This document shows positions 60,101 to 64,000 of a stretch of DNA of 64,000 nucleotides, one piece after another. A program made the position numbers and the translations under genes. Source of the DNA: Xylaria sp. FL1777 (taxonomy: Eukaryota > Ascomycota > Sordariomycetes > Xylariales > Xylariaceae); NCBI GenBank assembly GCA_022578965.1, contig MU400526.1, positions 310,001 through 374,000 on the forward strand, read 5' to 3'. The notes under the pieces are model-generated. The model was not told the DNA's origin. It saw nothing but the letters and a program-made list of their open reading frames with translations, and searched no databases. Every line of letters begins with the position of its first letter. The stretch's first letter is position 1.

Positions 60101-63100
60101 AGGTTATGGTGGCATGATTGGACGGACAGCCGTTCTCTCTCATCTCAACGCACTCCAGGCGAGCCAAGCGGGTGCCAAGAAACCCCGTAACCTGGCAGTG
60201 CGTGGGGGTTGCGTGCGAGTCCACTCTACGGGGTCAATAACCCCTTGTTTGATGGTCGATGTGACGATAATCCCAACCCCACAATCACAGCTGGTTCGGG
60301 CTTTCAGCTACTATTGACGTACTACCAGACTTGTATGATGATGGAGTGCGATAGTCCCGTCCACTCACGTCTTTACTTCTCATCTCCATACCTATCTTCA
60401 CAGTATACCTACGGCAAGTGAAAACAGGACAAGTCTAACAAGCGTGCCTAGGCCACAATCGCCCTTCCTGCAGGGTACTTTTTACCCCATAGTGCAATTG
60501 CATCTCCATGCATTCTCAGTCCGGAGTGCCCAAAACAGAAGCTGGAGGATCAGTGTTCAGGAGACGACTATCCGATGTAGGCATAGGATTCGTGGCCTAT
60601 ACTAATAAGAGCGCCTACTCAGTGTTCCTTGCGAAACCGAGTCTCTACTACTTGTTCCGGGAATCAGGATTTTCCGGCGTTCCACTGAAGGCCGCAATCC
60701 TCGACGCTGTCGGCCTGCCTGAAACTGTTAGGACCACCAACTATCCCGACCACCAGAAGACCAGATCTCATTTGATGAAAAGGAAGCACTGCCGCCGCGC
60801 ACAGTATGACTACCCATCATGAGATCGTAACATGCAATAAACGTTTCATCGATTACCTTTATTGTGCTCATCCGTTAAACTCTATGACTGGTCCAACTGG
60901 AAGCGGAACGTGTACGCAGTGGTGTCGGTGTGTCAAGCTGTCGGTCCCGTATCGATCATAATCGGCAATTCGGCAGAGTATTCCGGGCTACCTCCCACAA
61001 GGCTCGATTGCCAACACCATCTTGTTCTTATTTCCGTTTCAGAGTGGATAGGCCAGCCTAGGTCGACTATTTATTTCATTACCTTAATCTTTCGCACAAG
61101 ATGTGAAATTGAAACATAGCCGGGGACCTATCAAATGCTACGAATCTAGGTTACGAGCAGCTATCCAGGCAATAAAAAAAAACCCCGGCACGAGCACTGC
61201 AGAGCTACCTTGATTGCATCTACCGGCTTGATACAAGGGCACCCAAGGCCACGGCACTCTATCGTCAGTTTGATTGCAAATCCGATCGTGTCATCGCCCA
61301 CCGAATATAGATATGTGACCTGTCGTTTTCGACCCTTCTGTAGTGGGTTGGTGCTTTGGTCAACAATACGATGGCTCAGCCCCAGGATTTCGACGCATAG
61401 CTGAAGTGATACCGTGTTCTTGGCTGCCTACCCCCACATCCTAACTGCTTAGTGACAGACCCAGCTCTCAGAACGTACAGAAAAACGTGTTTTCGGTGAG
61501 GGAAAACGACTAGGGTGCCTTTTAAGCCCCCAAAACCCCTCCTCTTAGAGCGATTTTCTGTGTGATGTCTCGGACAGTGGCAGATGATGCGATTTTGTTA
61601 TGTGATAGTGCACAAGTGACAGAATGCGGGTGAGGGGGGCGCAAAGCAACATGAAAATGCATCCAGTCCCCTGCGAGGTAATGTGGCAGGGGCAAGTATC
61701 TAGAAGTATTACTATCTTGCGCATTTTGGTGCGTTAGGAGCCAACATGTTGTGACGACCACGATGCAATGTGGGGGGAGAACATCGTGGTGTCTTATCTC
61801 TAGGCGGAAAAGCTGGGGAATGTTAGACGTTGATTACTTGGCTGCATACGTACACACACATACAACGTACGTACGTACTGAGTACGTGCATACGATCATC
61901 CCGTTCCCCTACATGGCTAACTGTTTCAACGGACAGATATCACGGTCTCCGTAGAACGTTACTACGTACCCCCAGGGAAACAATATGCGCTATGACTGTA
62001 AGATAGCTGAAGTCATGCTCTCTGACAACCTGAAGATAATGAATCTTCCTATACAATATATTCCATATCAAACCCCGCCATGTTATCGTAGAGTAAATCG
62101 CAGTTAGTCTTAGGACGAAAACTATTAGCGAATGGTAAAAGGAAGAGAGAATATAGGTAGCAGTTGGGCACCACACGCATTCCGTAGACGAGTCTTGGAT
62201 CGCTGCGGGTTGATGAATGCCGGCAGGCTGTAAGTGATAAACGAACTCCGATATGTAACATAAATAGACAATGGACTATCACAGTGGTTCGCTCAATAGC
62301 ACCTGTTAGCTATTCATAGTCATTATCCTGCGTAACTCCGAGATAACAGACTAAGCCGGAGTTGATCGAATGGAAATGCGGAGAGATAGTAGGACCGACC
62401 CCATGTGCACCGGAAATACCATCCGGCTCTACGCAGTACAATCGAATCCCGTGTCTAAGTTAAGTGGTTGTGTACACGAAGTCCCGTCTCCCTGGGATCG
62501 TACATGCGCGGGAGACACCCAATTCGTTTGTCCCGATAGTGGCCGATTGAGCCTACACTTTCTCTATTCAGTCAATGGGAAATTCATATACAACCACTTA
62601 CAATGCCTGGGTTAAAGATCCCCATAAGGGTATACACTCCATAGAACCTGAGTACGTCCGGCCTCCACACCTCTCCGACTCCGTACCATGGTCCAGTGAG
62701 CTCCGGCTCAGCAATGTATAGTATATATAATACGAGCATCTAGATCTTTCTGGCAAGCTTAGCCTTATCGCTACCAAGTGATGTCCTCGAATACCTCGCA
62801 TCGCTTTTGTATCACCTGCTGGGAAGCCTTGTCCGTAGAGTTATTAGAGTTGTAGCTGTCGAGAGTAGGAATAGATTGCCCGTCCGACCTGTCTGCGTCA
62901 TGGAATGCAGGAATTACCTGACAAGGCAGGCCATCAACCATGGTGCTTTTCTCCGGGGATTGGGCTGGATGAGACAATTCGTACGTAGCACGAATCACAG
63001 CACGCATCTATCTACATGCGCCCCGAGACATCGTCGATCGATTCGTGAGCTTACCGAGGCCGGACGAGAGTAACACACACACCCTCAGTTCCCCTAAAAA

Positions 63101-63315
63101 CGCCGAGCAGCGCCAAGTGCCACCCAAACTTGCTTCTCAGGCACGTCGTCAGATTCACATGCCAGATCGACTCTACGTATGCGGCTCGACAGATTCGTCC
63201 CATACCACCTGCATTCGGAAAATGCAGCCGCCAATGCCTCTCGTAGCTCCCGCGCGCCGGTCGTTTAAGGTGATGATGATGCGGGAGGCGCCGTATGCTA
63301 CGCATACTAACATAC

Positions 63316-63352
<37 letters not shown>
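63316..63352. repeat. AGT trinucleotide microsatellite
   Basis: About twelve AGT/GTA/TAG units without interruption, followed by TATGCC. It lies in gene-free DNA. A candidate length-polymorphic locus. Confidence 0.9.
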
Positions 63353-63582
63353 TGCCTTGCTAGCCGTCATATGAATGAATGTGCTTCTGCATTTTATTCG
63401 CGGACCCAAAGGCGTGGGACTAGATTGATATAGTTCCTCCGCTTTGGATGTTACTGCTGCCCTGCTTTTGAGATCATACGAGACTGACCCCGCCAGCGGG
63501 CAGAGAAAACCTCCTTCCTGGTCGACGACGTCCGGGGGGCTGGGTTGAAGAGTTATCTCCCACACGCGCCTCGCCGGCGGAT

Positions 63583-63635
63583 CGTCCGTCGTCCGTCGTC
63601 CGTCGTCCGTCGTCCGTCGTTCGTCGTTCGTCGTT
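63583..63635. repeat. GTCCGTC heptamer minisatellite
   Basis: About seven tandem copies of a CGTCCGT/GTCCGTC unit; the last copies drift to CGTTCGT, a C-to-T change in the same position. It also makes a long minus-strand frame that encodes repeated Arg-Thr-Asp, which is not a gene. Confidence 0.85.
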
Positions 63636-64000
63636 TGAGTCTCACGCCATCTGCGACTTTTTGCGGGCTCTCTCTTGTCCTCATCCCCGGCAGTCAAGCC
63701 CGTCTTATTAGGCTTTAATGATGCAGCTAGCCTGAGGGGAAGCCTGTCGACGTGGTATCAACTCTGTGCACCCACGCCGCCGTCCGGAGGTCCCCTGAAC
63801 CAGGTGTGGATGCCATCGAGCAATAATAGGGGGATTGTTAAGAAGCATTTATGACGATAATGCAAGGATTTTCCGCCAGGGCCCCCTATCGTCGTTCCTT
63901 AGTCGCCCTACCTCCAATGTCGTCTATACTGCGTATGTCTATATAACCGTTAGATTCTCCTTTCCTGCTGTGTAACTACCTCTTAGCGCCCGTCTTGAAT

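Larger units (their letters stand above)
53902..64000. other. 10-kb gene-free region with dispersed microsatellites
   Basis: No gene supported to the right edge. Frames over 100 codons (for example 55064-55429 and 60508-60822) show no domain. TACCTA/TAGGTA words and GTAC-type palindromes are frequent around 54900-56300 and 57480-57610. A promoter for a gene beyond 64000 may lie at the end. Confidence 0.5.

Noticed and set aside
60508..60822. 104-codon plus-strand frame with some protein-like stretches
   Set aside because: No domain, no flanking splice-consistent exons and no family resemblance.
63173..63697. 174-codon minus-strand frame
   Set aside because: Openness comes from the AGT and GTCCGTC repeats, which encode Tyr and Arg-Thr-Asp runs.

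Overview
The window is nuclear DNA of a filamentous ascomycete (Pezizomycotina, probably a Sordariomycete). Genes have short spliceosomal introns (about 40-220 nt) with GTRNGT-like donors, CTRAY-type branch sites and YAG acceptors. The protein set is fungal: Exo70, Rev7, an RBR ubiquitin ligase, a DUF676 lipase, a BTB-bromodomain protein, a Rad51 paralog and the glucose repressor CreA/Cre1. Intergenic DNA is studded with TACCTA/TAGGTA words. No bacterial operons, CRISPR array, rRNA or tRNA gene was found by eye.

Layout. 0-1.3 kb: the 3' end of a glycine-rich gene, probably PI31-like, converging on Rev7. 1.3-13 kb: a gene-poor, AT-leaning block holding a three-exon conserved gene of unknown function, a multi-intron FAD2-like fatty-acid desaturase and a five-exon class-III aminotransferase. 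13.7-14.5 kb: a solitary retrotransposon Gag-like reading frame with a CCHC knuckle and no Pol. 15.9-34.5 kb: a conventional housekeeping block (Exo70; a mucin-like single-pass membrane protein; a four-exon RBR E3 ligase; a single-exon DUF676 lipase; a three-exon BTB-bromodomain protein). 34.5-64 kb: gene-sparse, with only a six-exon Rad51/Rad55-type recombinase paralog (43.1-44.6 kb) and single-exon creA (52.7-53.9 kb), separated by deserts of about 8.5, 8 and 10 kb.

Exon junctions were derived by hand. In every multi-exon gene except the desaturase the chosen junctions keep frame and restore family motifs. The desaturase N-terminus and one internal junction are tentative. The housekeeping genes are independent functions (exocytosis, translesion synthesis, recombination repair, ubiquitylation, carbon repression) and do not form a pathway. 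The only possible functional pair is desaturase plus aminotransferase in the accessory block, which could act on a lipid-derived amine or ketone; this is inference.

The most unusual items are the desaturase/aminotransferase pair, the bromodomain whose acetyl-lysine Asn is replaced by Trp, the orphan Gag, and the long upstream region of creA with candidate self-binding sites and a long overlapping upstream ORF.
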